From assembly GCA_011319805.1 (NCBI GenBank), contig SJRY01000120.1, positions 186,001 to 250,000 of the forward strand: a stretch of DNA of 64,000 bases, given 5' to 3'. The stretch is from Macrocybe gigantea. Lineage: Eukaryota > Basidiomycota > Agaricomycetes > Agaricales > Callistosporiaceae. Numbering within the stretch: the stretch's first letter is position 1; every line of letters starts with the position of its first letter. Of the stretch, positions 36,651 through 48,416 are shown piece after piece. Under the pieces are notes generated by a model. The model ran no database searches. It saw only the letters and a program-made list of their open reading frames with translations, and had not been told where the DNA came from. The translations under genes and the position numbers were made by a program.

Positions 36651-37466
36651 CTAGAGCGACAAATTATAACTGGATGCAGCATTCTCAGATGGAAAAACAT
36701 GTGGTCGCTGAGAAGCACAACTTGCCTTGTGGGCACCTTGCTCTGCGTCAAGCCCATGAGGGGAATAGGTATCCCAAGTTGGCCGGCGATAGTCCCGGCA
36801 CTTGAAACGAATCAGCTTTTTTTTTCTTTTCGTTTTCAGACAGAAAGAGGGTGCAACGCACCGGATGTACACGTCGGTGCTGATGAGATCCAAAAAGCCG
36901 AGGGGGATGATCTCCAACGAGGCGGGGACCCCTCGGGTAAGCAGGACGTTGTCGATCTGGCCCGAGTTGGCGGTGCCCAGAATAGGCACGACGACTGGGT
37001 TTGCAAAGGTGTGGTCAAAAGTGGCGTAGACGGTGTCGTTGATGCCCGCCTGGCTGACGACGCGGTCTATCGTGAACTCGAGAATCAAGGGGTTCTTTAC
37101 TGCGAGGCGCTCAAGCTTTTAGTCACACAAGCGAAAAAAGCTGGAGAGTACCATCAAAGTTGACTCTGGAGGAGAAACGATTACAACGAATCCGTAGGAG
37201 AGCGTCAATGATGCACGTACGAGACGAGGTTCGTGATCAAGGTCTCGAGCTGCAGCGATGAGGCTCGGTTTTGGGTGCACTGATACAAGTATTTGACTCA
37301 CGGTTACAGTGACATTAAGATGCGTGACGAGCCCGAGCTGGAGCGCATTGATGATGTCGCCGATGGACAGACCCTCGATCGTGGACTCGGGGGTAGGAAC
37401 GGCCCGGACGAGGAACGCCCAGAAGGCAAAAAGCGGCAAGAACAGAGCAGCACCGAGACGCGCCAT
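36651..37466 (-). CDS. Small secreted protein of unknown function
   Basis: Begins with a signal peptide (MARLGAALFLPLFAFWAFLV, then RAVP). The mature part reads ESTIEGLSIGDIINALQLGL, VTHLNVTVTV, VNFDVKNPLILEFTIDRVVS, AGINDTVYATFDHTFANPVV, ANSGQIDNVLLTRGVPASLE, LGFLDLISTDVYIR and AGTIAGQLGIPIPLMGLTQS, ending KVPTSYNLSL. Such proteins (beta-rich, with a KNPL-LEFTIDRV core) occur widely in agaricomycetes without an assigned role. A very short exon encodes VNFD; its junction with exon 1 is off by one base, so another base may be missing at the donor. The last intron (36670-36725) is GC-AG. Two Asn glycosylation sites are visible (NVT, NDT). Confidence 0.65.
36670..36725 (-). other. GC-AG intron in the secreted protein gene
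   Basis: 56-nt intron, donor ACAAG/GCAAGT and acceptor GCATCCAG/TTAT. Splicing yields the terminal SYNLSL; reading through would give a longer unrelated tail. Confidence 0.7.
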
Positions 37467-38196
37467 CGCGAGCACAGAAGTTTGACGACAAGCAACAGCA
37501 GGCCCAAACCTGAAGAAGGAGAAGGAAAAAAGGCCCGCATCGATGCAACGAACCCCATTATATGTGGGCTCTGAACTGCTGCCCTGCGAAGCACGGAGAA
37601 CATAGCGCGCGTCGAGTGCACCCGAGCGCGTGCGTGTGCGTGTGCACAGATCAGTCAGTCATTTGATGCGAGAATCGTAACGTCCGGAGCAAAGAACTCG
37701 AACGAGCCATGCGTCTGCTCTGGATGGTCTGGGTCAGGTGGTGATCCGTGCCTGTGCGTTCTGCCGTCTGCATATGAGAACGCGGTGCAGCGGCGCGGGA
37801 TTTTGTTGGGGGCATGGGGCATCTCTTCCCCGGACGCGGATGCTTTTGTAGAGGAAAGCTCGGACGGACGTGGAATCTCCAAGCGAGGGGAGTCTGGAAT
37901 TCTGCACATGCATGTTGATTCTGTTATGCGATGAATGTTTCGAAGATTTAAAGCCAGGAAAGCGTCGAGATTTACTGCGCCACCATCGCCGCCTGGACTG
38001 AATGACGCGACGCTTTCTGTGACGGCCCCGACGATGTAGACAACTTTAAGTGGAGAGCGCCCAATGTCCCAAGTCACATGTCCTTGATGGCAGTCGTGCC
38101 TAGACTCGACGCTTGTCTCAAAATCAGACTCTGGTTACCGCAGTCACCCCTCTCTCTCTCTGCACCTTCTTCGGTAGAAGACTGACCGCTGCAAAG
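37467..38196. other. Intergenic region with a doubtful minus-strand frame
   Basis: Between the secreted protein and LysM genes, which start divergently. A minus-strand frame of about 140 codons (37655-38077, around VTWDIGRSPLKVVYIVGAVT) is open but has no ATG and no recognised domain. A short CT repeat lies near 38149-38161. Confidence 0.4.
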
Positions 38197-38979
38197 ATGT
38201 CGCGCTGGACACAGTACGATGAAGTCTGTCCTCTGAATACTCTTGACAGGCACTGTCGTGGCTGACTGAAAAGCGCCGCCTCGCTTGCGTGCGGCTGTTA
38301 GGACTCGTACCGCCTGCCTGAGGGCATGAAACGTGTGGGATACGACGCGGACACCGGCAGGTATTTGTTCAGAGACACAGATGGCTCGCTTTGGCAGGGT
38401 CCTGAGGGCGCAATGTATGGTGAGATGACACGAGGTGAGTGCTGGCCATTTTGATTCCTGAGTCTAGGGCTCACAATTCAGAATCGTAGTGTCTGGTTCC
38501 CCGGTAATTCCTGAGGAGGACCGCTCCGACGACGTCGAGGCTGCGCATGCTCGAGCGGATGGATACATGCCTGTTGCGTCAGATCCCGTGCGTGCTACCT
38601 CAGTCTGCCGCACGCCCATCGCTAACGTAATTTCTTTGCAGAATCAGGAGGAATCCATGGCACACAAGCAAAACGTCAACGCCGCAGCATACAGGACGCT
38701 CTTCCCCTTCTTCCTCATCATCGGCGTCGTCCTCCTCCTCGTCTGGCGCTACGTTATTTCTCCGGGCGTCTTTTCCTCGCGCCCATGTGCCCCAAGGGCG
38801 AGCGGTGCTACATCGTCGAGCCTGGCGACTCGTGCTGGGACATCGCGCATGTGCACGGACTCTCGTTTGAGCGGTTTGTGGAGCTGAACCCAAAGGTGGA
38901 CTGCGCGATGCTCCGCCCGGGCATGGCGGTGTGCCTGCCTGCGCATCACTCGCATCCAGCGCCGACGCCATCTGGGTGA
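38197..38979 (+). CDS. Single-pass membrane protein with C-terminal LysM domain (one frame break)
   Basis: Predicted to bind chitin-type glycans through one LysM. Exon 1 is MSRWTQYDE. The next exons read DSYRLPEGMKRVGYDADTGR, YLFRDTDGSLWQGPEGAMYG, EMTR, then VSGSPVIPEEDRSDDVEAAH. A juxtamembrane stretch and a helix (TLFPFFLIIGVVLLLVWRYV) lead to the LysM: CYIVEPGDSCWDIAHVHGLS, FERFVELNPKVDC, LRPGMAVCLP. The protein has no signal peptide, so the helix should act as a signal anchor with the LysM outside the cytoplasm. The frame breaks near 38780-38786, where one C of a CCC run seems missing before MCPKGERC. The tail HHSHPAPTPSG ends at a TGA at 38977. A Tyr/Gly/Asp motif before the acidic region is family-typical. 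Confidence 0.75.
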
Positions 38980-39218
38980 TTTCACCAGAGCTTTGTTATA
39001 TGTCTTCGCATAGTGTCATCTACCTACATCTTTTTACATCTCTATTTTTTGTCATATTCTCATGACAATGTATTTATTCGCTATCGAGCACGGACCGCTT
39101 TTCATTAGGGTTGGATTGGGTCAATGTGTAATCTATGGATATCGGACGTTAAACCAGGTGTTTATCCACCGTTGGTGATCAAGGAAACCAAGAACAAGAA
39201 TGAAGAATCTAGAAGCAT

Positions 39219-40109
39219 CTAATCATCTTCAGATGCTGAACTAGAGCCCTCGTCGTCGTCATCATCTATGACTCGGAATAAGTGCGCGTATATCGTCTGA
39301 AGGCGTATATGTCATACCGCTGGCAATGTCTGCATTGGATAAGCTATTCTGTGCTTGTGCCTTCCGTATCACGTCTCGGAGCGGGTCGTCAAAAGGCAGA
39401 ATATCCAACGCGGTTTCGCCGTTCTTGTCCTTGATGCTATCCAACATTCGCAGTCAGAGACAACCGGCATCCGAGCAGAAAAGAACCAGAAAAGCGAACG
39501 AAAGAAAACGAACTTGTAATCCGCACCGGCCTCGAGCAAGCTCTCCACGGTGAACTTTCTCAGCTCCAGGTGCGGGATCCGCATCGCGAGGTGCAGTGGC
39601 GTGGCGCCTTCGAGCCTGTTGATCGGGTCGACGTCGCAGCCTCGCACGATAGGATGTGCTCGAGCACGTCGGTGGAACCATGAGATACGCTACGGCTAGG
39701 ACTCAGTGCGTCGTTCCGAGAAATAGAAGCAGCAGATCGCTCACGCGTTATGAAGAGCTGCAAGACGCTCAGATCACTTTTCTTTATTACCTCCGTCAAC
39801 CAAAGGAGTACCGATGCGACCACATACGCGTGTTTCCTAGTCTGTCGTATCGAGTGCATGCGAAAGAAGAGAGCGAGATCGGTCATAAAGAGATGCATGT
39901 TAGAAAAGGTACAAAGCACCGAACCCGTCAACGCAGTTGATGTCAAAGCCACCGTGCTCAAACACCTCGAGCAGGAGGTCCTCATTGTCTGTCCTTGCCG
40001 CTGCCAGCAGTCGTTCGTCTAGAGGCGGTGTGTATCCTCGATCAAAATCTAGAATCTAGGCAGAGACGCTTGGCTGCTCACTATTGCTTGCTCCTTCGCT
40101 AGATCCCAT
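39219..40109 (-). CDS. YAR1: YAR1-like ankyrin repeat protein with two micro-exons (two frame breaks)
   Basis: Ankyrin protein similar to yeast Yar1, a chaperone of ribosomal protein Rps3, and S. pombe P1E11.10. The start is MGSSEGASN. Then come DFDRGYTPPLDERLLAAART, DNEDLLLEVFEHGGFDINCV and the first repeat DGFGNTPLHNAVSHGSTDVL. The second repeat is RLEGATPLHLAMRI with LRKFTVESLLEAGADYK, and KDKNGETALDIL is the third. The acidic end DDDDDEGSSSASEDD is typical of the family. The repeat GNTPLHNAVSHG is assembled from a 9-nt exon (39828-39836) and a 13-nt exon (39745-39757). Frame breaks: one base missing near 39639-39645 (GGG as GG) and one extra base near 39288-39292. The YAR1 name is inferred from architecture. 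Confidence 0.7.
39745..39757 (-). other. 13-nt micro-exon of the YAR1-like gene
   Basis: Flanked by TTGCAG and GTGAGC; encodes the LHNA part of the first ankyrin repeat. Phase fits both neighbours. Confidence 0.7.
39828..39836 (-). other. 9-nt micro-exon of the YAR1-like gene
   Basis: GAAACACGC flanked by CTAG and GTATGT; encodes the GNTP part of the first ankyrin repeat. Skipping it would delete three residues (GNT) of the ankyrin consensus. Confidence 0.6.
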
Positions 40110-40395
40110 CGGTTGGTTGGTCCAAGATCAAGATGGTAAATGACCAGAGGTTCTGAGAGCCGTCGTCGGTCTGTATCGAGGGTGGAAAAAAGGGAAGCAG
40201 GCAGAGGAGATGGAGATGGAGAGCGGGGAAGAGAAATTATATCTTATCAGGATCGTCATGTCAGCGCTGTTTATCAACTCAGCGCGTTTCTTTTCATGCG
40301 AGCTTCTAGCTCCCTAGCCTCACGCACAGGCAAAATAATTCCAATGCATCAATCTTTTCCAGATACTGATTGAACTATACGGATCGAGACTTTTA

Positions 40396-41996
40396 ATGAC
40401 CAACACGAAGGTATGTATATGGCGTTTCAACTGTGGAGACTTGATCCAATGACTACCTATGCCCTTGCAGAAGACCGACAGTGAAACTCAATACGAGCTC
40501 ATCGAAGAGACTCCGACCTCGGTCGTGTCTCGGACCAAAGTCACAGACGATGAGGGCCGCGAGCACTGGATCGTCGTCAAGACGTCCACTTACCATCGCC
40601 AGTTCTCCAAAGAGCCGCACGACATCATCAAGGAATGCAGGATTCTCTCGAGTCTCTCTCATGAAAACGTCCGTTTTTTTTCCCTCTATGTTATCAAACA
40701 ATCGTCTCTGCACAGATGTGTTCAATCTGCTTGGGGTCCAGATCGTCCCGGTATTTGACCAGACACGCGAGCCCGGCGCGGCGCGGCTGAGCATCTGGAT
40801 GCCCTACATCCCGATCTCGCTCTCGCAGGTCCTCGATTCGACGTCCTTCTCTCCGCACCAGCACCCGGCCGCCTCACTCATGCGCGACGAGGAAGCGGCG
40901 GTGCGGCGCAGCGAAGTCTTTGACGCCCTCGCGCAGTCGCTCGCATTCCAGGTCCTCTCGGCGCTCGCATACCTCCACGACGAGCATCGCAGGATCGCGC
41001 ACAGAGATGTGAAGCCGCGGAACGTCCTCCTCACGCCGGACGGGTGCGTCAAGCTCATCGATTTTGGTATCGTGTGGCGTGAGGAGGAGGACGAGCAGGC
41101 GAGCAGGGCGATGTGTGGAAGGAGAGCGGGGAGAGGATGTATTTCGAGGTCTCGACGGGTAGATTGAGCCCTTTTCTTTCCGCTTCTGTTCTCTGCTGAC
41201 CTTTGCCTCAAGGCTTACCGTGCTCCTGAGCTTTTGTTCGGAGCGAGGACGTACGATGCGCTAGCTATAGACCTGTGGAGCTTCGGAGCGACATTTGCCG
41301 AGTTCTTCACACCGCTCCGTCTATGCTCCGAAGAAGATGAGGAAGAAGAGCCTCCCGAACACCAAGATGTTGACGACGCGAATAGCCCGCTCAAGCCGTT
41401 CATCGTCCCCAAGAAGCTGCTTTTTGGAGACCCGGATACAAAGTGGATCCGGGACACCCTGGTCGACGGAACGCGCGGCGAGCTCGGCCTCATCTGGAGC
41501 ATATTCAAAACGTTTGGCACGCCGACAGAGGAGACATGGCCGGTGCGTGTGTGCTTGCGTCTCTTTGACGTCATTCTGGTCGTCTACGATGCTTTGCGGC
41601 GTCCTAACCCGTGTTCGTGCCCCTGCGATACAGGATTTCGCTAGCCTCCCCGACGCGAGCTGTGTGAACTTTCAAAACGTCCCGCCCGTCGCGCTTTCGC
41701 GTTTCCTGCCCAACTTGCCGCTGAACACGCGTGCGGCGCCAGGCTATGACCCCGATAGCCCACTGTCGGATTCGATGCAGCCCACCGCAATCGACCTTCT
41801 GCGGCGCTTCCTCGTGTACTCGCCCCCGAGACGCCTGCGTGCAGCGGAGGCCCTCAAGCATCCGTGGTTCGCGTCGAGCATCCTGTTGCCAGAGGAATAT
41901 CCGCTCGAGCCAGGAGATAAGATGGCCATGGGCACTTTAGAAAATATGACTCTGGGAGAGTGGATTCAGGCAGTTCTGTCCCGCTCTCGTGAATGA
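40396..41996 (+). CDS. CMGC protein kinase, Cak1/Csk1-like (frame breaks)
   Basis: Ser/Thr kinase resembling monomeric CDK-activating kinases (yeast Cak1, fission yeast Csk1). Exon 1 is MTNTK. The N-lobe [19 protein letters not shown] lacks a Gly-rich loop, a known trait of Cak1. The ATP-binding Lys lies in HWIVVKTS and the helix C Glu in [16 protein letters not shown]. Catalytic loop: [17 protein letters not shown]. Metal-binding: [10 protein letters not shown]. Then [37 protein letters not shown] and the C-lobe end [26 protein letters not shown] Glu/Asp-rich insert ([18 protein letters not shown]) is lineage-specific. One base is missing near 41106-41109 (GGGG as GGG) before [11 protein letters not shown] second missing base is likely at the first long exon's donor near 40669. 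The Cak1 assignment is inferred. Confidence 0.75.
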
Positions 41997-42166
41997 TTTC
42001 CTCTTGTCTTTCATCATTCGGTCACCGGGGATGTTGCGGTTAGCAAGCATGTTCATGATTAACCTGCCTATGTAGTCTACAACAATAAATCATACACCTG
42101 TAAGAATATAATTATAGAAAGAACAAAGAGTTGACAACTCCGTGCATGACTCGGTTCAGGTCTAGG

Positions 42167-45100
42167 TTAGCTCGCAGCAACACGCGCCGCTGCCAAGGCG
42201 TGGTTGTCGATGGAAATGCCTATGGGCCTGTATTAGCGCAAGTCATTAAAAAGATCCCGATCTACGGACTCTTTGTGACGTTTGCCGTCTTGTATATCCC
42301 GATAAGACGATGGCTGAGTTCGAACATGTCGTTCCTGGTTAGAGAGTAAAGCTTAACGCAACTCAAACTCAGAGCTGGATGTGATTACCGGAGTGAGATG
42401 ATGATGAATTGCGCATTCTTTGTCCGATCTTTGATGTAATTGGCTACGATGGAGACATTTCTGAAATCCAAGGCAGCGTCGATCTCGTCCATGAAGTATA
42501 AGGGGGTTGGCTATATCTATGTGTCAGATTCCTCTTTGAACGAGAAGAGAGCATCAAACCTTGAAATGGTGCAGGGCAAATACTAGAGCCAAGGAGCTCA
42601 GCGTCTGATCATCATACCAGTCAGCGTCTTGAGCCGTAAGGTTCATGAATGTACCTTCTCGCCACCAGAAAGGTTGGAGATGTTCTTCCAGCTCTTCTTT
42701 GGAGGCATAACGCTGAAAATAATGCCTTCAGAGAAGGGATCCATGCTGTCCACCAGTTCCAGCTCGGCGTTTCCGCCCAGAGTGATCATCTTCAGGAAGG
42801 CATGGGTAAATGGATCAACGCCAGCTGGGAAACTTGGACACACTTGGTACATTTCCTTGAGTTTGAGGGAGATCAAGTTGAAGCCCGCCATGAATTCGTC
42901 CAAGCGCTGCTTCCGCAGGCTATCGTACTTCTGCTTCTGTGCATCACGCTGATTGGTGATGTTCTCGAGGTCCCTGGCACGGTTCATGAACTCTTCTTCT
43001 CGCCGCTTATACTCTCTGAGCACGGAGAGGTCCGGCTTTGCGTTCTTGATTTTCTCTATCGCAATGATCAGCAAAGGGAATTGCTCCAAGTTGATACGGG
43101 CATTACCATCCAGGTATTCGGTCTCTGCAACCATGTCCCTCTTCTTGAATCTGGACAGCTCTTCGACGCTGTAGACGTGCAACTCGGTGGAAGGTGTGCG
43201 GTCTCTCGCCTTTTGCTTTGGCACAGGCCGTTCGCCAGGTTCGGCCTTGACGCCTTCGGCAGTAACCTCAGGAGCTTGTTCCCTCGTACCAGATGTTTCT
43301 TCTTCGTCTTCGTCTTCATCGTCGTCGTCACTGCGCGTGAAGAAAGTTGCTCAGTCGGTTCATGAATAGAGTACCTACAAGACGCACTCTATCTCTTCCA
43401 ACTGGAGTTTGTCGTGCTGCGTGCGCCAATGATCGATCAATTTCTCATTTTCTCTAGCTTCTTTCTGGGCATCAGTCAATTTCTGTTCGAGCTCCATCTG
43501 TGGCGCACCGGTGAGAATTGTCAGATAGGCAAAGCGAAAATGAGACGCACTTCTTTCTGTCTAAAGACTTCAATTTCTTGCTCCTTGGTATCAAATTGGG
43601 CTTTCAGCTCTTCAAGATCCTCTTTTGAATGCTCAGCTGCATTCTGCGCCACTTCAACATTCTTTCGCAGCTCGGTGACGTAGGCTACCAATTTTCCAAC
43701 TGTTCATCCAATTCACCGAGCTCTGTTTCGACTTCTTGCAGGGCTGCTTTGTTAGAAGCTATCGTAGCTTCAAGCTTGACGGAATCTTTCTCTGCTTTGG
43801 CTTTCGCAACCTCGGCCTTTGTGATTTCGTCGTTGGCGAGATTAATATGGAGCTTGATGCCGTCGACTTTGGATTTCTGAGCGAGCAGTTTCGACCCACC
43901 GATATCAAGAATCTTCTGCTCGAGTTCCTTGATAGCTTTCTCGATCTTTCCGGATCCTTCCTGCAATTTCTCCAAAGTAGCTGTTGCCGTAGCGATATCC
44001 TCTTCAAGTTCCGCAATCCGGGAAGCGTCGCTCGCGTCAGGCTTGTTATGCCCCCTGGAGACGAGTTCGCGACACATGCAATGAAAGGTTTTACGACCCT
44101 CACCTGAGTTCCTTGACACGTTTCTCTGCCTCTGACATTCGACGTTTTCCATTCTCTATGTCGAGGGCGATCTTCTGTAAAGCCATGTCGATTTGGGGTC
44201 CCGAATTGCTCAAGCGTTCAACTTCATTCTCTGCTTCTCGAAGAGCTTTGGTGGCCTCTTCGAGACGGTGGGCGGCTTCTTCGTTCTCCTGCTCGTACGA
44301 GCGAAGGACTTCAGGCCGAACGGCCTCAGCCGCCAGCTTGGAGCTCATGCCGCCTCTGGCGGGTTGGCTTCCACCGCCGGACATGGTACCTGAGACGTCA
44401 ATCAGCTGCCCAGCGAGAGTCACGACTCTCCAGCGACGCGCGCCAAAGGCGATCCGGTTGGCTTGTTCCATGTTTTCGGCGACGAGGGTATTGCCTGTGG
44501 CTTTGTAGAAAGCGGGAGCAAAGCGCGGATCTTTGGGTTTGATGAGATCGAAGAGCCGGGGAACATTTTCAGGAGTCTGGATGGGGGCCATGCCGCTGGA
44601 GTGTGAAAGTTTCTCTAGAACCAAGAACGACGCGCGGCCGACATTCTGGGATCGCAGATACTCGATGCAGGCTTGGCCCTGCTCGACCCTGTCCACAACC
44701 ATATGATGGAGACTCGGACAAGCTGTAGAAACTGCAACGTCGTATTTGTCAGGAATAGTGCCAAGACTACCGAGGCGCCCCTGCAGAAGAGGATGATCAA
44801 TGTTGCAGGTGTCAATATTCTAAGAGAAATTTACGTGGAATCCTTGAATCCGGCCAGCGTTCTTCAATCGCGTGAGACAGTCAAGGACTTTGTTCTGCGA
44901 TTTGTTATCAGCCTGGGATGCTTTGGCTTCTTCAACTTTTTGTCTGCTAGAAGACGCCTTGGACCTCCATTCATCGACTTGCGCTCGCGAGTTCTGACCA
45001 GAACGATGAATCCATTGCATCCGCACTAGCAATCTCAATCTTTCCTTACCTTCAATCGCTGTTGTGCGGCATTCAATTCTCGCTGTAGATCTGCTTTGCT

Positions 45101-47795
45101 CTGACGGAGCTTCTCTTGCTCTTGAACCTAAGCACCAGATAAAATGGACCATTCAACGAAAAGAATCGCGCAGTCTACCTTGACTTGTTGATCAGACCGA
45201 AGATTATCAAGAGTATCTTGAGCTTCCGCGCTAGCTGCTTTCAAGGCCTCGGCTTTTTTAACCAGGGCATCGCGCTCGCTTGATGCGACGTCGATCGCTG
45301 CCTGTTGAGCATTGATCTTGGTTATCCAGGGCTGTAGCTCTTTCTGCTTTACTTCAATCTGGTCATGGAAGACTTGCGTTTTGTCTGGTGAAAAATAATC
45401 AGCAGAGATAAATGGTTCATTACGATCACGAGGGTAAGCCATGTGCCTTTGAGACTGTCGCGAATGCCCTCCAACACCTTTTCTTCCCTCCCCAGTGATG
45501 CTTCATGTTCTTCGACTTTGACACGCTCCCTTTCCATTTTCGACGAGCTGTCCTCGATATCACGGAGAGCGTTGTTCCTGCGGTAGTGTCCTGCATTAGA
45601 ATTCAGCTCACATTATAGTGCCTATTCAAAATGTTCCGACTCACATCGTGATAGACTTCTTCAATTTCTTTGCCTTCCCGCCGCGTGTTTGCGACGCTCT
45701 TGCAATCCAACTTCCTGCTTTTCGTGGGCTGCGAGATCTTCAAAGCTTCGGTCGCTGCAGCTTGGACTTCCTTTTGCCAGTTAGACTTGCAGAATAGAGC
45801 TAAAAAGCCTGCGTAAACGACCAACCTCGTATGCTCTCTCACGCTGTTCATAATGTTGCTTCAGCATCTCCAAGTGAGTAATGTCATCTTTGTTTCGCTC
45901 CCTTTCGTCTGCCAACTCTTTTTTCAGCTTATTCTAAACGGGAGTGAATCAGATTGTAAAGGCGAGATGAAAGAGGTGGCATACATATTGGTGGTGAATG
46001 CCTCATCGTTTACAAGACATTTCCAAAGAATCCACTGCCAAAGCCGTGACTGTGCTCGCACGAGATCGTTCTTCATTTTCAGATAGTCTTCAGCTTCTTT
46101 CTTCTGGTCTTCAGGGCTTCCTTCTCTTTCTCGACCAGCCGTAGTCTGTTCAGCCGTACTGTTCGCTCTTCTTGTAGCCGCTCCATCTCTACCATAGCCT
46201 CTTCGATGGGTTCCTTGTATTTTGAAGTTCCTATATATCTTCGAGATATTCTAGTAACCATCCTCATGTTCTGTAGGGGCCTTCGGTTTCATCTGCGCTA
46301 TGGATTCCACTTCGCCCTAGGGGGATGTTACAGTTACGCAAATCTGAGCCAAACTTTCCATACCTGAAGAATGAGGAAACGCTTGTGGTCAAGATCGATC
46401 CCGCGCCCCCTGAGCAAGGTCTGAACTTCCGTGAACGAGCTCTGCTTCCCGTTTATCATGTACTTGCTGCTATTATTCCGGAACGCCTGGCGCGTAACGA
46501 CGATATCTGAATTGGGGACTACTTCATAAGCATCTGGTCCCGGCTATTTTGAAGTCAGTCGTTTGAGGTGCAGTCACTATTCAACCAGATCCAAAATGTC
46601 TCTGAAATGAACCTCAACGCTGCAATCGTCGAGGTCGGGATAGCGAGCTGAATTATGAATGAGTTCGGATAATTTTCCTTGTCGCATCTTGGAAGCACGA
46701 TATCCAAATACAAAAAGGAGCGCATCGATCGTATTGGATTTTCCGGATCCGTTCGGCCCAACAATAGACGAGAAAGACTGGAGACGGTCTGTTTTAGGTT
46801 GGTAATGAATCTCAGAAAGTAGAACTGACCTTATGGAAGGGGCCAATCTCTTGCCGGCCAGCATAGCTCTTGAAGTTGACGAGGGCCATCTTGTGAATGA
46901 CAAGTCGTGCTTTGGGACCTGTCGGTTCCTCGGGTTGTGCTTGCGGCAAAGAAGAGGGCACGGGCATCGGAGGCGGATCAAAAAGTGATTTCTCTTCTTC
47001 CTCATCTTCCGCTGCTTGTCGGGGAGGTTGCGCAGGAGAAGGGGAAATAAGATTGTCTTTACTCGCAGCATCGTTTTCTTTGAAGTCGGATCCTGTGTCT
47101 GATGGAGACTTCACTGGCTTTTGATTCCTGGCTTTCTTGGGGCCATTCGCCTTCTTCTTTCGCGATCTGTATCTTGGTTCCTCCTCTTCCGAAGTTTGCA
47201 CCAGCGATCCCTCGTCGTCTTCATTCGCACCGGCAGGCACGGCGGCAGGGATTGAAGAACGCGTTTTGCCTCGTGTCGAGGAGAGTTTAGGGACAGGATC
47301 GTCATCCGAGTCGATATTTTTTTCGCCAACCTCCTGTTTTACAGCAACTGATCCTTTCCTTTGTCGCCCGGTTACGGCTCTACTGGCGCTGCTTTTCTTC
47401 ATTTGAGAGGTCGCCCGCCTTCCCCTCGTCCTTGGCGCTTCTTTCTCTACGTCTGTTTCCACTTCTCCATCGTCCTCCCCATCGCGTTCTTCCATATCGA
47501 TCGAGGGCCGCGGCCTTTTCACGGGAGGCGCGGAATCAATTTCTTGCTCTTCGTCCGATTCAGCAACATCAGGTAAGGCCTTGGAACGCGTTGAAGTCCG
47601 AGTGTTCGACATAGGAGCTGCACTGGGCCGCGCAGAGGTCGACCTTCGCGATCGAGAAGGAGGTTTGACAACATTTTCTTTTTCCTCGGTGTCAGCGGCT
47701 GCACTTTGGCCTCTTTTCCGCTTCGCTGGTAGAGTTTCGACCTGTTGTGGTTCCACAGACGATCTGGTGGATCGTGTTGACCTTCGAGGAGGCAT
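42167..47795 (-). CDS. SMC4: Condensin subunit SMC4 (at least one frame break)
   Basis: Core ATPase of condensin, pairing with SMC2 to compact chromosomes. The first about 310 residues are disordered and charged (MPPRRSTRSTRSS, many Lys/Glu/Ser runs). The head then begins RLVIHKMALVNFKSYAGRQE, IGPFHK, with Walker A SIVGPNGSGKSNTIDALLFV and RASKMRQGKLSELIHNS. SMC4-typical RGIDLDHKRFLILQGEVESI follows. The coiled coil arms and the hinge (around VVTLAGQLIDVSGTMSGGGS) come next. The C-terminal head has MITLGGNAELELVDSMDPFS, signature SWKNISNLSGGEK and Walker B YFMDEIDAALDFRNVS, ending SIDNHALAAARVAAS. More than ten introns occur. One base is missing near 43690-43697 (AAAAA as AAAA) between EQLEK and LVAYVTELRK. 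Others may exist in the coiled coil. Confidence 0.95.
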
Positions 47796-48416
47796 GGTTA
47801 TCGGCGTTTGGCCTCCTTCGCTTGTCGTTGGATGCTTTGTGTACTGGAGGACGCGTGGTGTCACGAAAACGTGTCTGATGAACCACGTGATGTCGCGTCA
47901 CTCGTCCATCAGACGTCAATCTCAGGCTCGTCTGGTTACCGCACATCACTCGAATTGGACGTACTTACTTTTGTTGTCCTCTGCCCAACCCTTCTATCAA
48001 GAGGATTTAAACCCAGCGAAACCTAATCCCAGACTCTCTCCCCACACTGTTATCACATCACATTCATCCGCCCCACCAAACTCAATATGAAGACGACTAT
48101 GATCGAGGTCGATGAGGTCTCATTCTGTCGCCCTTTATATTCTGGCTGACACAGCTTGGAAGGACGATTCGGACATCCATTATTTTGCCGATCTTGACCA
48201 CGACTCCAACGTTTTAGACCCTGTAGACCAGGCTGGTAAGCGCTGGTGTTTACTGAGTTTGTCGGATTACTATATACACCATGCCATAGAATCTCCATCA
48301 GCCTCCCCCTCCAGAACAACGTACAGTAGGTGTTTACTGTCGCCCTGTATGAGTACATCGTAGATAATGTCGACTTAGGGCGGGGCCCTGCTCAGATCAG
48401 GACAAATTTTGACCCT
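47796..48416. promoter_or_regulatory. Divergent region between SMC4 and the RdRP gene
   Basis: Both genes start from this 620-bp stretch. It carries no recognisable gene. Confidence 0.45.

Noticed and set aside
37655..38077. Minus-strand frame of about 140 codons
   Set aside because: No ATG, no domain; any upstream exon would overlap the LysM gene. Kept only as a note in the intergenic entry.
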